Below, in pieces: positions 47,201 through 62,200 of a stretch of DNA of 64,000 nucleotides (the stretch's first letter is position 1; each line of letters begins with the position of its first letter). The translations under genes were made by a program, and so were the position numbers. This DNA comes from Eremophila alpestris peregrina (taxonomy: Eukaryota; Chordata; Aves; Passeriformes; Alaudidae). The DNA is taken from the NCBI GenBank assembly GCA_009792885.1, contig WMCF01000055.1, positions 5,047,443 through 5,111,442 on the forward strand, read 5' to 3'. The notes under the pieces were generated by a model. The model was not told where the DNA came from, made no database searches, and saw only the letters and a program-made list of their open reading frames with translations.

Positions 47201-50200
47201 TTGGGTGTAGTTTTAAGGTGGGTAATTTGTTTTGTTATTTTCAGGCCAATGTGCAAATTGCAAAGCAAGGAGCCTCAGGGTTCTCTAGTATCATCATTGC
47301 ACTGACTGATGGCAAGCTGGATGGTCAGATTCCCTTGTATGCAGAGAAAGAGGTGAGCACGAGCTGGGAATACATGTCATCCTCTGTAGAAGTTTGGGTG
47401 CTTTGTGTTAAATAAAAAAAAAATGCTTATTTCTCTGTTCTATGATGCCACAGGCAAGGAAATCCAGAGAGCTGGGAGCGAGAGTTTACTGTGTTGGTGT
47501 CCATGATTTTGAACAAGAACAGGTAAGAATAAGAACTTTACTTTTTTAGAGTGCCAGGCAGTACCTCAGCCCTGAGTTTTACAGAGTTAATGTTAAGTAG
47601 TATGGAAACTTAATTTTACTTACATTAGGCAGCGTAATGTCTTCTCTGGCTCAGGAAACACACTCAGATGTGTACGCAGACATAAATAGAATGTGTGGGT
47701 GTCATTCTCACTGCCAAGGAGACCCGCTGGAAATCGCCTAACTGGGAGCTGCCAAAGAGAGGGTGCAGGCAAGACCCTCTCATTGGAATGGCATCCAGGT
47801 CAGGGTACTCATCACATGAACAGAGAAGCCATAGACAAGATTCTAGCAGTGTATATGTAACAGTCCTGGGATAAGGAAAAGAACACGGGATTCATGTCCT
47901 TCATTGAAAAACTGTTCCAGAGGTGCTGTGTCCCACTGAAGTCTGTAGTTACTCCTGCTCAGTCAAAGTGGCTTCAATGGAGAGGTAAATGAAAGGCTCC
48001 TTCCTGCAGAAGATGTGAAGAAAGGGTTTTTAGTGAAAGGCAGGACAAACAGGGAAGGTAATTGTGGACAGAGGTACAAAATCACTGCCAAGATACAGGT
48101 CCTGAAAGGTTTCTTCCTTGTGATGCTTGGCCATGATGACTAGCCACCATTTTGTTAGCTGCAGTCAGCTGTGGTAAGTCCTCCAGTTCAGAAAACTCTT
48201 AGCTGTGAGAGAGCTCTAAAGTTTCCTTCTCTTTGCAGAGTTGATGAGGGTTGCTTTTAGACATCCATTTAAATTTTAAGGGTGTAAAGCAGTGTGTGGA
48301 ATTTAGTTTGCCAGATGATTCATGTGTTTGCATGCATTTTCTCTCCAAAGCTGGAAAGAATTGCTGATGTGAAAGAGCAAGTCTTCCCTGTCACTGGAGG
48401 ATTTCAAGCACTTAAGGGCATAATCAATTCTGTGAGTACCAGGCAATAAGTTTTACGTTTCCTCTAGATTAGAGCATACTCTTCCACTTCCTCTTCTAGG
48501 CAGAACTGGTTCCTAAGGCAGGAACTGCAGCCAATGAAGTTCCCTCCCCATTACCTTAGAGATGCAGTTCTGTAAATCAGCACTGCTTGCACCTCCTGCA
48601 GTTATTCATGCTCTGACCTTGTGTAGAATTTGAGGACCCCTCAAAGGAGAGGGGAGTTCATGTGGGAATTTTGGGGGATGCTCTGATAAATGACTGCTTT
48701 GAGTTTAGTCTGTAAAAAAAATGGAAACTTACTCTGGGAGACTTGAGAACAACTGCTTAAGACATGGGGAATAAGTGCAATTTAGGAATTAGCCAAATCT
48801 TTACATACAGAGAGAAGTGTTTTAAATCCTTGGCTTTAACCACTTGTTATCCCAATAAGTGGTAAGACTCAGTTCCAGTTTTCAGCATGGCATGAGAAAG
48901 TCCCCTGGGTGAAATTAGGCCATTCAGCTGATTACTCTGGTTTGCAGGAAGGAATCAAAGAGAAACATTTCGGTTGTGATCAGTTGGCTTGACACTGTTG
49001 CAGCTGTGTGTTAAGACACCTTTGGTTGTGGACACAAAATTTATTTGTCTCATTTTAGACTGAAGGCTGCATCTTTTATGCAAAAGGTTAACAGTGCTGC
49101 TGCTGCATGTAGGCAACACAGTGCAAACAGGCTTACTCGCATAAGTCAACAGCAACAGTGAAATCCTTTTTCTGAGAGAGAGACCACTATCATTCATTTC
49201 CCTTTCCTTTTCCTTTTTTAAATAACAAAATGATACTACTCATACAGGATACTACACAGTCATGAATTTATCACTTCCCTTGAGCAGTGTGGATTTTGTG
49301 AATGCCGTAATGCAACAACTTATTTTCCTTGTTACTTAAAATAAATGTAGTTCAAGAGTCTTCCTTGAGATTTCTAAAGAAAGGTAATCAATCTTTTGAT
49401 GCATTGACATTTATTCTCCTGAAAAGACAGTGCAGCCCATGTGGTACTGCCTAAAACCTTTACTATTTAAAATCTCATTCTGTGCCATTTGAAGGACTTA
49501 GAGGATTCAGCTATGCTGCTGGTGCAGATGATCAAAGTGCCAGTGCTGGCCTTTTTTATAAGAGCTGAATGTTTAACCCCAGCTGATGATATTATATTTC
49601 CAAGGATACTGCTTTGTAAGTAAGTATGTCGGGGACAGAGGAGTAAAGGCATTCCCGTTCGGCATTTCCCCTCCAGTGAGGGTCACTGACCTGCAGATAG
49701 GCACCGTCTGAGGGGTCAGGTCTCCACATTCCTCTGGCCCTTTGAGGAAGCAGCAGAAGTATGGTTGCTTGATGTTTCTGACGAGCTCAGCTGGAAGAGT
49801 CAGTCATTCAAACACCTGAAAGTTTAGCACAAGCCATAGGGTGTCCCATTACCCGCATTCTCAGCCAAGGTGTTTTTGGGTGGTCTCTGGCTAGTAGCAA
49901 TGCCAGCCTGCCGCATCTATACCTCCCAGGAACTTTAAAGCACCTTCACTTCTGTGTAACAGGGAGGGAAGCTTTTCTGATAAGATGTGCCAGATGGTGT
50001 TTGCACAAGCCTCAATCCAGCTCCTTCTGATACTTATGGAAAACCTGGCTTTAAAAATCCCAGATTTGGGCATATCATAGCTGTAGAACAGGACCAGACA
50101 CGCAGAGTGGCAGTGCATTGTTTCAAGGTAACAGCTTAACAGTAACAGGAAAAGCAGACTGATGTACACTGTTCTACAGCTTACATGCAAGGTCTGCTTC

Positions 50201-53200
50201 TGCAGACTGAGCTCCTGAGTTGGTTCAGGGTTTATCTACAGCCCAGCCAGTGGACATATCAACACTCAGCTTTTACCATAGAGCATGGATGGAAGTATCC
50301 ATAGTAGGGTTTCTGATTGGTTTGGATTTTGTGTGTGTGATTTTTTTGTAGTGCATGTATGGTGGCGGTATTAATAGGATATTTTGGTATGTTGTAGTTA
50401 ATACTCAGTTTTCTTTGCAGGGGTTTGGAGTGATGGTGAAAATTCATTCTCATAATATTATAGCACTGATAAGTAGATCTAACTGAACAGGAAATAGTTT
50501 TCCTTTTTAGCCGCTATTATAAATTCATTTTGGTTTGCAAGTTAGCAAGAGAATACAGACTCAGAGACGCTGATCTAAAGGAGAAAGCTAATTTCAAACC
50601 GGATGAAAAGGAGATAGGTGACAAACATGCAGCAGTATTGCTTAAAGTACAGTCAAAGGTGCAGTTGTGAAACCCTCCAGGAATGTTGTTGAACAATTTC
50701 TGTTCAGAAAAAATATTGTCTTCAGAAATGGTAGCAACCCAGCAACTAAAACCCCTGAGCAAAAAAACTACAACCAAGAAATGCTGAGTACGTGATGCAG
50801 GAGTCTCTGCATTGATGTCTCCAGGTTTGAGACTGTTTGGCTGCTATCCTGTTACATTTGTACTGTATTCCAGGACAGCTGAGCAGTTAGTCTGTTTGTC
50901 AGTGTTAAAAAAAAAAGTGATGAGTTTTAGCACAGACTGTCTGTGGTACCTGCTCCTGCAGTTGCTTTCAGTATAAGCAACTATTCCAATTGATTTTCTC
51001 TGGACAGATACACAATGCCTGTTTAATCATGACCAGGCATTAACATTCCAGACAGTCGAGATGAACATTTAGAGTAACCTTGGCTTAGATGCTGGAGAGC
51101 TTGCGCCATGTTTTGACTAGAGTTCTGATAAAATCCTAAGGAAGTGAGAAGGGTTGAAGCATCTCCATGCTGTTGTGTTTCTGCTGCATAACATCCACTA
51201 TCAATTCTAAAAATCTTGCAGACCTGTGACGAGGGAGCTGGTTTGTGAAGTTTCCTGCTCTGCCAGCATTACTCATAGCTAGCTTACAAGGTCATAACTA
51301 AACAGCATTGTCAGGGTGAATAAATCTGGGCAAAACTCTCGAGCTTAAAAGCAAAATGCTGAAGGCATTTCAGTTACTGCACTTTCAGGGACAGTTACTG
51401 ATGGGGTTTGGCTGATATTACACAGAGTGTAGCCTTGTGAGTGAGCCAAGGGTGAAGGCTTTGGGAGGACACAGTTTCTGTCACCATGCAGCAGATCAGT
51501 ACTAGGTAAGAAAATAAAACCCTTAATTAAACTCAAGTCCTGCTGATTTGTCAGTGAAAGTTGTCTGGTTGTCTCTGCAGGCAGAATTGGACAAGGTTGG
51601 TACCTTGAAAAGTTACATTAAGGGAACTCACTTAAGTAACAGTATTAGAGTGTATGACAGCTCTAAGTAGGCAAACACATTTTTATACTGAAGTAAGTTG
51701 ACAGCACTTAATACAGGAAGTTTAAATATATTTTGTTCTTAGGAAACACCACAAAAACTTACCGGATAAGACTACAGGAACTGATGCGTGCAGAACTTTA
51801 GAGGAAGTAGTCAGTTCAAAAAAGGATCAGCCTAGACTTGTTTTATCTTTCAGTGTTACAGAATTTCTTAAAAATTCTACCTGGAAAGGATTAGAAATAG
51901 AATTGGTAAAATCTCCTCCTGCTTGTTCATTTTACATGGGAAACCCACTGTTAAACATAATGGACAAAAAATCCCAGATCAAGTCATGTTTGCACCACCC
52001 AGAGCACTGTAAATTGAAGCAAAATTCTCTCCAAGTTGGCTGAGCCTCTCGGGGAAAAGCCCTATGCCTCAGCATAAAGCTGTCAGTTTGTCCAGGAAAA
52101 GTTGCAAGCTGGGATACTCGAGGATCTGCCTCCTGGTGAAGGGGTGACCAGGGGAGGAGGAGACCTAAGGATTTGCAGGGTGCAAACTCCCAGGCTGACA
52201 TGGACTGACTTAGACCCATCCAAGGAGTGGACCTGGGACCAGTGAGGCCAAACAAAGGATTAAATGCACCCAAGGTCCTTAAAAAAAATCCTAGATTTAC
52301 CAGTGTCAGACTCTGGCTAAAAGTGTATAAGCAGGGAGTGCTATAAAAATATAAATTTTCTGCTGTAAATGTATAAATTCTCTCCAGTAAAACTGTGGGT
52401 GATGGTGGGAAGTCTGCTCCTGTTGCAAAGAGCAGTCAGTGAAACTCCTCTGGCATTCCAATCCATTTGGACACCAGTGAAGGGTATCTATCGAATATCC
52501 TGGGGGTTTGTCAGCTGGGTGGGTCCTGTGTCACTCGCTGTGCATGGCAGTGCATTGCTGCTTTGGAGTTACACGGCTTGGTGACAGCCAGCGCAGCAGG
52601 GCCCGCAGGGAGCTGGTGCACAAACCCTGCATGGCAGCGGCATGCTCAGTGCTGCCGGTACCTCATGGAGTCACCTCTCATCTGAAGCATGGTGACACTC
52701 ACTGTCACCACGCCTGTGCCCCCGTGCTCAGCACAGAGAGGGGAGAGGGGCCCCCTAGGCTGCTGACAAGACTTGGTGATGAGCAAACCTGTCCCTGTTT
52801 GCTGTACTAACACAAAGTCAGCAGGGAGGGAAGCCCCCAAACCATGTTGGACAGCCAGTTTGTGCCCAAGCAGGGACAAAACCAAAGTCTAGCGAGAGGG
52901 AGTCAGTTTTGTTGAGGCAGGCAAGAGGTATTCATGTGAGGAACAATTTTAGCCTCTACGTTTGTAAAACTTACTGCATTGGCTTCCCAAAGATCTGCTC
53001 CAGCCGCTCTCCATGAATCTGATGCCTGTCAGCAGCACTTCCTCAGGCTGACCTGGCTTTGGCACTGGGGGAGGGTGAATACCGAACTCACACAAGTCCA
53101 ACAGCATCTTTTGCTGGTACCTGCTGTAAGGCAACAGAACTTGTGTTTAGGGAGGGTGGGAAACTTCCCCACTGCCAAGTGGTGCTCCAGGGTTAGACAC

Positions 53201-56200
53201 CAGAGAATGCTGCTTCCATGTCTCTAATGTGACTGTTTATCAAGCTCTGCTGTCCGAATCCTGCTGTCTCAGGGGACAGGTTGCAACTCGGGTACTGAGC
53301 AGCAATCAGGGACTACACGATTTTCAAGTAATCCCTACTGCTGTCCAGCCTGTGTGGCTCCCTCGAGCTAGGCTGCCTCCCTGCATTTCCTTGGGCAGTG
53401 TGCTCAGCCCGTTCCCTCCCTTTTTCCCCAAGTGCTGTCCTTCCACCACGGGTGAAGGGGGGTCAGCCAGCTGACTGGATGCGGTTAAGATTTTTCAAGG
53501 CCAAAATCAGCTTAAACGGTTCATTATCAATTATACATCAACTTAATTGGATCATTTCCTGTAGGAAGAAAATATGCTCAGTTTATGCACTGGGAATGCA
53601 GGAAACAAACTATTAGACCTTTAAGGAGGTGGGGGAAGGAGAAATGCAGCAAGTTATCATTAAAAGAATTATTCTGATTAAATCAGTCATCTTATTTAAT
53701 CCCCTTGGATGGTCTAATCTTCAAGCTGCACTGGGTGCAAGGCTCAGAACTGACGCTGTGCTATGTTTTCCGTGTGACTGAGACTGAGGAGATAGTTTTG
53801 GGAATTACTGCATGTAGTTGTTAAAAGGAATCAATGGCCTGGAATAGAATGCTTTCTGCTCTACCCTTCACTGCTGTGCAGCCCTCAATTTGACATTCTC
53901 TGACATATTACAAACCATTACTGTGCTCTCCTGGAGCACAGTGAGCTTGATAAGCCAGCACCGGCACTGACACGACTCTGGTTAGAGTGAGCGTGCCTGT
54001 GCCCTGTGATTGGGATGGGACTTGTCAGCCAGCCCTGCATGGCTGGCAGCTCTCTTACATAAGGGATGCTTGTACAACTGGCTCCAAAGGAAGCAGTAAC
54101 AGGTCCAAATGAAATCCAGCGACTCCTTAGTGAGAAGTTTCTTTGAGCCAGATTTTTCTTACTAATTATAAAAAAAAATAAATAGCCCAAACAACTTTTT
54201 TCCTGTTATGGAAAGTAACAGTTTGTCTTGATTCCTAGTTACATTACTTGGTAAGTAATGGTTTTAGGGTTTTTTTTAGTTATTTGGGGGTAAAGGTTCT
54301 CATGCTGTTAAAATACGCATCTCATGACCTGCGGTTTTGTCATCTGCATTTGCTTTCCTCAGTGGCTGCCAATGAGGTGCTGCTCAGCCTTGGTGTAATT
54401 AGAATATTCTCACTAACCTAACGCTGCGCCAGGCTTCTCTTGGGTGGTGATTTTATGCAAGACCATATGTCTCAGTGTCTCAGGGATTTTTTTTCACTTA
54501 GATAGGGGACAGGGTAGCAGCCTTTCCCTTCCCCTTGCTTTTTGTTCACGGCACTGCCGAGCAGCGTCAGGGAGCAGGCCAGGCTTGGCAGTGAGCGTAG
54601 TCACAAGCACAGATGTTTGGCAGCAGAGAGAGGTAGGATCCATTAGATATTAACTGCTGCAGTTCCTGCTCTGACTTTGTGGGAGAGAAGCACCAAAATG
54701 GTGTTTCCTTGAAAAGCATGCGTTTCATTCCAAGTCACCCTGAATTGATTGCCTTCCATCTAGTGTGAGATGGTCTTGCTGCCTTGTTCCTTTCCACACA
54801 GATTGGCACTGGGAAAATAAGTGACAGGGCTTTCTTGAACACAGTAGAGGCACATGATGTGAAACCAACACTAGAAAGAATGAAAGGCTTCACTTTGGAA
54901 ACAATTCATTTCAGGGAGTTAACATTAATTACTATATAGATAGGCTGGCCTGTCCAGAGCCTAAGATGGGCTGTGAAGGTGCTTCTGACTTATGAAGTCT
55001 GATTAAGGTTTCTTGACTTTAATCACAAAAATCAAGAGCTCTATTTAAATTTATTTCCTCTTGTAACCTACTCCAGATCTTTTTTTGTTAAAATCTAATT
55101 CTGCCACACTATTAGGGGAGACAAGTCCTATTTATGTAAAAAAGCAACGACTCCTGAATGAGAAACCTGTAACAATGCCAGCCTACATACACCTTAAATT
55201 CTTCATCACCCTGATTTCACATGTGCTGACTTTACATGCCAAAAGAGTCGCTGAATTCAACTCAAAAAGTCCTGCTCAATGCACAGTCAGCATTTCATTG
55301 TCTAGAACAAAACCAGTGAGTACAGCAAACCAGTTAAACACCTCCTGCTTTACTTCTCTTTCCTTTTTACTGTTTTAGCCATAGTGGGAAAAAAAAAAGT
55401 TTTGAGTTAAAAAGAAAAAAAGGAAGCAAGCTGCCAGTAATACTTCTAGGTGACTCATAGAAAAACAAACCCACATGGAGACATGGAGTATGCTCAGTCC
55501 TGATTCAGCCAGTTGGAAGGAATGAAGAAGAATAGTTTTAGGAACTAAACCAAGCACCTGGGTGAGCTCAGCTGGACACAGCTAACCCAGCACCAGCACA
55601 ATGCTGCTTTCATCATCCATTCCTGTGAGGAGTTTCACAGCCCCAAGCTGGGATGGGGCTCCAGAAGGCATTAACTCACCATAGAACGGCCTTGCTCAAA
55701 AGCAGTGTTCGGTAGGTTGGGACAGCTTTCAACAGTTCTAATCTGGGCTTCTGGACCCCAAGTGCCCTACTCCACCTGTGTACACAGGAGCCCTGCTGTT
55801 GCCTACCATTTAAATAGCTGCCCCCTGCATGCAGTGGCATTTCTAAACCAGGAGCCCAAAGGTGCAGGCAATTCCTCATCAAGAAAAGGCCCACACCTGG
55901 CAGTCGTTGAGGCTTTGCCTGCATGCATAGATCCAGCTGAGACACAGAATACTCAAGGTAGATTTGAACACTCTTTAAGTTATCAGGGTCCTTTCAGACA
56001 TCACCTGCCATTACTGCCCCCCACTTGCCATAAATTTATCACACTGATGATCCATGTGTTGCAGTGACAAGTACATGAGTGTGCTTACCACTGTGTCTTG
56101 AAATGCGTATCCTAATGAGAGGATGCAGCTCTTGATGAGGCTGGTTTTGTGGTTACCTGAGGGAGGAGCTTGGCACAGTACAAGAGCAAAACACATCCTC

Positions 56201-59200
56201 ATGGTGTGTCACACCATCAACAGTGTTTAGTTTCTAGCTCTGTTTTCCTTGAGGTTACAGTTTTTTTCACCAGTTGTTCTATTTGTAGCATTCCTAGAGA
56301 AAATTACAGACCCCATGTTAGGGAGGGAGAGAGGAAAGAAAAGGAGTCTCCACAGAAAAGCTAGTACTGCCTGGAGCTCTGAGGCTGCTGTGCAAGGAGG
56401 CTCTCAGGGCTGTGCTGCCATCTCTGGCTTGTGCACACTCACTGGGCACAGTTTGGCTGACAGTGTGTCCATGGACTGCGCTCCAGGGACAGGCTTTGTG
56501 TGCCGACCAGGAGATAAAACTGCAGGAACATTATCTGTGCACGCACGAAGTGTGGAAGCAATCCTGTTGTGCTGCCAGTGGGTTTTGCACAAGCCTTGCC
56601 ATACAGCCATAGAACAAAGATGAGCTTTTAAAGGTGAACATTCTCTTTTCTTTAAGAAGAGGTTCTGGAAATAGCAAGTTGGATGCATTTGTTCTGTTAC
56701 AGGACATACACTTTTGTTCAGAGACTCATGCTACCTTTCCCCAAAAATCACAGCAGCCTGATTTGGGGTCAACTTCTGGTGAGCACTGATGTAAACAGAG
56801 GTGCAAGTTTGAACGGATCCATAGGGAGGAAAAGCCACTGGTGTCCCTAGAAATCCTTAGTTGTTCAGAGTCAGTAGCATGCCAAGTCTGACCAAAACGT
56901 GTCAGCATCCATCTCCTTCCAGTAGTTCCTGATTATTCTGAGCTCTGTCCCAGGAAGCAAATGCTTTACACAGCCATAGAGCATTTTCAAGACTTGAAAT
57001 CATTACGGTGGCTCAGTGAAGAATCCAGTTGTGATGACAACCTACCCAAACCCTGTATGCAGTGTACAGTTCTGGGCAGGAACAGATGCCATGCAAGTTA
57101 TGATTTATGGTGCTGCCTGCTGCCAAAAACTTTTGAACTGCATACGGGGCTAAGCAAAACTGAGTGGGGTTGCAAGACAAATTGACACTTAGCATATTCT
57201 GTTAATTGTCCCTGTATGGTTGGACTGCTCATGGCTTGTTACTAGTGCATTGTTCTCACAATTTCACAGAATACAACCTTCATTAGAGTCCTGGAAGAGA
57301 AAGTTGTTGTTTGTGTAACACTGTGCCACCTGGTACAAGCTCTGTTCCACAGCATGTGCTTAGGGTATGGCAGGCTAAATACTCAAAAAACTGCAGGAGC
57401 CATCCTGCTTCGCTCTTAAACAGTGAGAACTTGTAAGAGGCAGCAGCAAGGGTGAAAAACGAGTCCAGGCTGAGCCTGGTCTGTGATAGGTTAAAGAGGT
57501 CCTGGAAGATCCACAAGACTTTTCCACAAGATGAAACATTGCATAAAGCAGGGGAAAGATCTCTGACAAGGTAAAATTGATAAACAGAGGTGGAGTTTGC
57601 AAAGACCGTGAGCAGTGGGGAGCTTGATATCAGCCTGTTAGTTGGCTGCCTTTGTGCAGCATGCTCCAGGGACATCTGCCCTTTCAGTGCTGATGTCAGA
57701 ATTTGGGCATGGGGTGTTTCTGTGCCTCAGAGCTGATAAAACCCAAGTATGTGGCCAATTCAGACACCTGCAGGTTAGAAACAGGCAGTGTTTCTCAAAC
57801 AGCTCCAGTGGGAGGAAGTGTGTTAGTAGTGACAAAAATGGGAATCCACTGCTTTAGCAATGGTGAACTGAAGTTTTTGTGAGCCTTCAGAAACCTTCTA
57901 GTGGGAAGTGCATAGAAAGCCATGTCCTGGTTTAGGGCAATTTCGGGAGGATACCTCCTAAGGGGCTCTCCCTCCCTTCCCCCACCCCAGCCGGTTCAGG
58001 AATAACTTCCTTAGAGAGAAGTGGAAAAAAAAAAAAAAACCTGTTTATTCAACAAGTCAAGCCCTCCCCAGCACAATAAATTGAACAATACCCGATGACA
58101 AGGACTTTGTGCTGCTCTGGAGAGATGACAAAATTCAGGCAGAAGGCCCCCCTTGAAGATGGTGGTGGGGTTCTCAGTCTCTGGTGCCGGGAGAAGTTGC
58201 GGCGCAAAGTGGATTTTGGGGGGGTCCCAGGTGCGAGCCCTCCAGCGCTCCCCCGTGTTCACAGTCCAGAGAGATTAGAAAAAATTCCCGGTAAAGACAA
58301 TAAAAAGGAAAAAAAGAAAGTCGAAGAAAAAACTACCTAGCTATGCTAACTAAAGAAGCAGAAGCAAAAACAAGCTGCTAAAAAACGCAAAAAAGCAAAA
58401 ACTTCTCCGTCTCATACTGTTGTTATCAAAAACTCCAGATGTTCAAGGTTACTCAGAGGAGCAGAGCCTTTGAAAAAAAAAACTGTGCCTCCCCCTCCCC
58501 CCAGACCCAACACCACAGTGCACAGAATACAACATCCCGCACAAATTCAACAGACGATTGGGGATACAAACATCATAATGTCACCCTAGGACAGACGGAT
58601 ATGAATTTTAAGTACTAATTAACAATCAGACTGGTCTGGGAGAAATGCACTACGTGAAAAGTGGGGCCACATGGAAAAGCTGGTAAAGCTTTTGGTAATG
58701 GATAAGTGGACCTGATAAATGAACTTCCTAAATGATTTTAAGAAGATTTACATGCTCGCTTACTTGTAAGCCACTGAAATAGCCTGGAGACAGGTGGTTT
58801 AAAGCTCCACAGCCCCAGTTGGGATGGTCATGGTTTTCCCAGAGGAGCTGGGCAGCCCAGCAGCTGACTTACAAGTGACCCTTTTAGCAAAGAAAGTTGG
58901 TAGGTTGCCCATTGTTTGGGCAGGTAGGGCTCAACGAGTGCAAGTGAGTTTGTATCAAGGGTGAGTTGGCTTACGAGTGCCCCTGGGTATCTTGGATGCC
59001 TCTCTTCTGGTTACTTCTGCTTTCAGAAGTGTTCTGAAATTATTAACTTGCTTTACTGAGAGATTATAAAGAAACTGCACAGGATCCACTCAAAGGCCAC
59101 AAGAAGGGATTTCACTGAAGGGGTGGGAAGCTGCCCTGCATCCAGCCATCCCTGCGGAGCAGTGCCTGGCAGCAGAGTCAGTGCAGAGCACAAGCTGCAT

Positions 59201-62200
59201 TCGTGCCTCTAGTTCTTGTGCTGCCTGGTCTAAGAACTGGCCCCAAAAACAACCAGGGTTTAAAATCTAAGATGCTTGGTTGCTGCTGCTGCTGCAGTGT
59301 GGCAACAATGCAACAAGTCCGGCACATGGAGAAGCTACAGAATCATTTCCTCAGCAGTCTTTTGTGGTGTTGTTGAACAACTGGATGTTTGGGGCCGGGA
59401 TTCCATGTCTCATTTTCTTGCAGTCCAAGAGACTGACTACCTAAGAACAGAACTCCACTGCCTTCTCTTGTCCCAGCTCGTTTGTTAACGAGCTCACAGC
59501 TGTGGTCACTTTACCTCAATAGGCTCTGGTTCCAGCTTGGAACCAATCCTGCACTGCACAGGTCATCTCAGAAGGTGAATAACACCCTCTAGTTTTATCA
59601 CAGCTCTCCACTTCTGAAGCTACAAGACAGCAGCACAGAGGCTGATAGGTTTCTGCTATTTTGCACTTTGGTTTGTGGGGAATTGGTTCTCTCTGGGCAA
59701 GCCAGCACTGTGAGAAGGGGAGGGCAGGGAATGAGAGAAAAGCCTTTGTGAGCCTGGGAGCAGAGTCCTATATTTGGTGTGGACCTCTGGAGACAAAGTG
59801 GATTACATCAATTCTCAGAATCTCTCCTTGCATGCTGTTAAACTAAGGCAATTTGTCCTACTTGGATTTATTTTATGTCAGCAGAGTGCTTAACTATCCT
59901 ATCCAAGGATGGTGTTATAGAGTTAATATTTCAACTTTTCTTGTGGGCAGTAGGCTTCTGAATAATGAATTTCAATTGTCTTGGATTATCTTGAAGTGGA
60001 AAAGAGGGAACATTGTATAGATTTTTGTGGAGTTCGTTTTGGTCTTGCTGACTTTGCAGCCCAGGTTTCTCTATCAGGATAGTTTAGTTTTAAATTCTAA
60101 AGGACAGGGACATTAAGGCATACTAAACAATGCACATGGGTTATAGGGAAAATGGGTAAGATGACTTCACATCAGTTCTCCCCAGGGAAAATAAACTTTG
60201 TATTGGAGTGTTGGAGTGCACTGTGCTGGCTGGAAGGAATAGCTTGCATGGAAAGGGAAAAAAGATTAAAACAGATAGAAAAGAGTGAGTGGGAATAAAG
60301 AAAGGTGTCAGGTTTCTGTACCATCTTCTAAGATGTGCAAATATTCTCACACACATGAAAGCACATGCAGTAATTGCTGTATTGAAAATATTCTGTTTTC
60401 CATGGTGGTGGCAGAATCCTTGTAAGCCAAACCGTACATGTGGCTGGTTCTCAGGACAGCTCATGGGCTTGGACCCTGCAGAAAATATGATGGCTTTTGT
60501 TTTACTGTGGGAAAATTCAGTTCTTAACAGTGTTTCAATGTTGCTCAGAGGCAGTGTTGAGGAGAACCCAGAGCATAAGTAGAGATTAAGCAAAGAACTA
60601 AATCTATGTGCTTCTGATTGGCTCCCCCTGAATCCAGTTAGTTCTTTACGAGGTTTGATGTCTGCTTTTTAAGGTAACTTGATTGTTAAAGGGAGGGGTT
60701 TTTGGGGACAAGGCAGATTTCTCTACCACTGTTCTTTTTTTTCAGGCATGGACTATCAAGAGGCTTTTTCAAGGATAGAAAATAATCTGATAAACTTATA
60801 AACCCAAATTTTAGTAGTTTCAGAGGTTTTTTCACCACAATATAAGCTTTGTTTGGGGGAAAATGTTAGAATGAGGCCACCACCCTTGCAAAGAGAGGGT
60901 CTCTAAACAGTACAGCTTGCTTAAGCTAAGAAGAGGCTGGCAATAATAAAGTTAATGAAAAATTATTGTCGAAGCAGATATTTCTAGGAGCATATTAACA
61001 CTCAGTATTTTCTGCTTTAGTCAAGAATACATATGAAAGTAGCTTCCATGCAGGAAATCAGTGTATCCTGACCCCTGGATTGAAATTTGCTTTTGTTTAT
61101 GGTTCGTGATCATTTTATCTACACCATAGTTCAGCTCAGTTTGTGTTGTTTGTCTGCTCCTCCCAGTTTGTTCTTAAATACAAAGGTTGTTCAATGTATC
61201 CAGGTAGGTTTGTTCCTGATTTATATTGCATTTAGAAGCACAGTGTTAGAAAATTCACCCTGGGATGTAATGAAATCAGAGAACTACTGCTTTGCAAGGG
61301 AAGTCAGGTCCTGTCCCACACTGTCTTCTCCTCTCCCTGACCTCCAGTTCATGCCATTGACCCTTCCTGAGACACTGGGCAAATGGGGCCAGGACAGGGG
61401 TTGGAAGGTTCTCCCTCTAAAAACAAAATGACTGAATTCTGTGCCATCTTCTGGATCTCTGCTTCACATAAAGCTGGCCTCTACTCTCAACTTCACTTGA
61501 GCTGTTTATCTGACTCTTCAGTGAAAAAAAACTGAACATGCTTTTACAGCAAAGGAATAAAATGCTATACAAAATATTCCCCAGCCCCCAAACAAGCCAC
61601 GGGAAACTTTTCTGCACACTGCAATAGGAGTCAAAAGGCTAAGGCCCTTTTTTGGAAGAGAGGTCCTCAGCTAATAGCTTGGCTTGCACTGAGCTCTGGG
61701 CTACATTCTTTCCGAACATCTCTGTTGCTGTGTCTCATCCAAATGCATGTGCCTGCGAGGTCTCAATTTTAAAAAAATACTACTTAATATTTAACATGGC
61801 TTTTAAAGCACAAAAAAATTAATTTGCGCACAACAGTTTGTGGAGAGAAAGGCAATATGGGAAGTGTTCAGTGAGGCAGGATGCTCTTTTCTTGGAGCAT
61901 GGTGTGCTTCTTGTCAGAACAGTGACTACATGATTGTTTCTGCTGGGACTGGATATGTAGCAACACGAACCACTGGGAAGCATCATAGAGTGTAGAGTCC
62001 TATCGAGAGGAAGGCAGGAGTTAAGAGGAAGACAGAGGGACATTCCTAGGAAGTCAGGGCAGCTCAGCAGCAGGCACAGACCTGGCAAATGGAGATAGAG
62101 AGGGGACAGTAACAGGGCTCTGTGCTGTGCACGTGATTTCAGAGACCTGAACTGATGCCATGGAATGTTTAGGAATGCCTGCTAAAAATACCACTTACAC

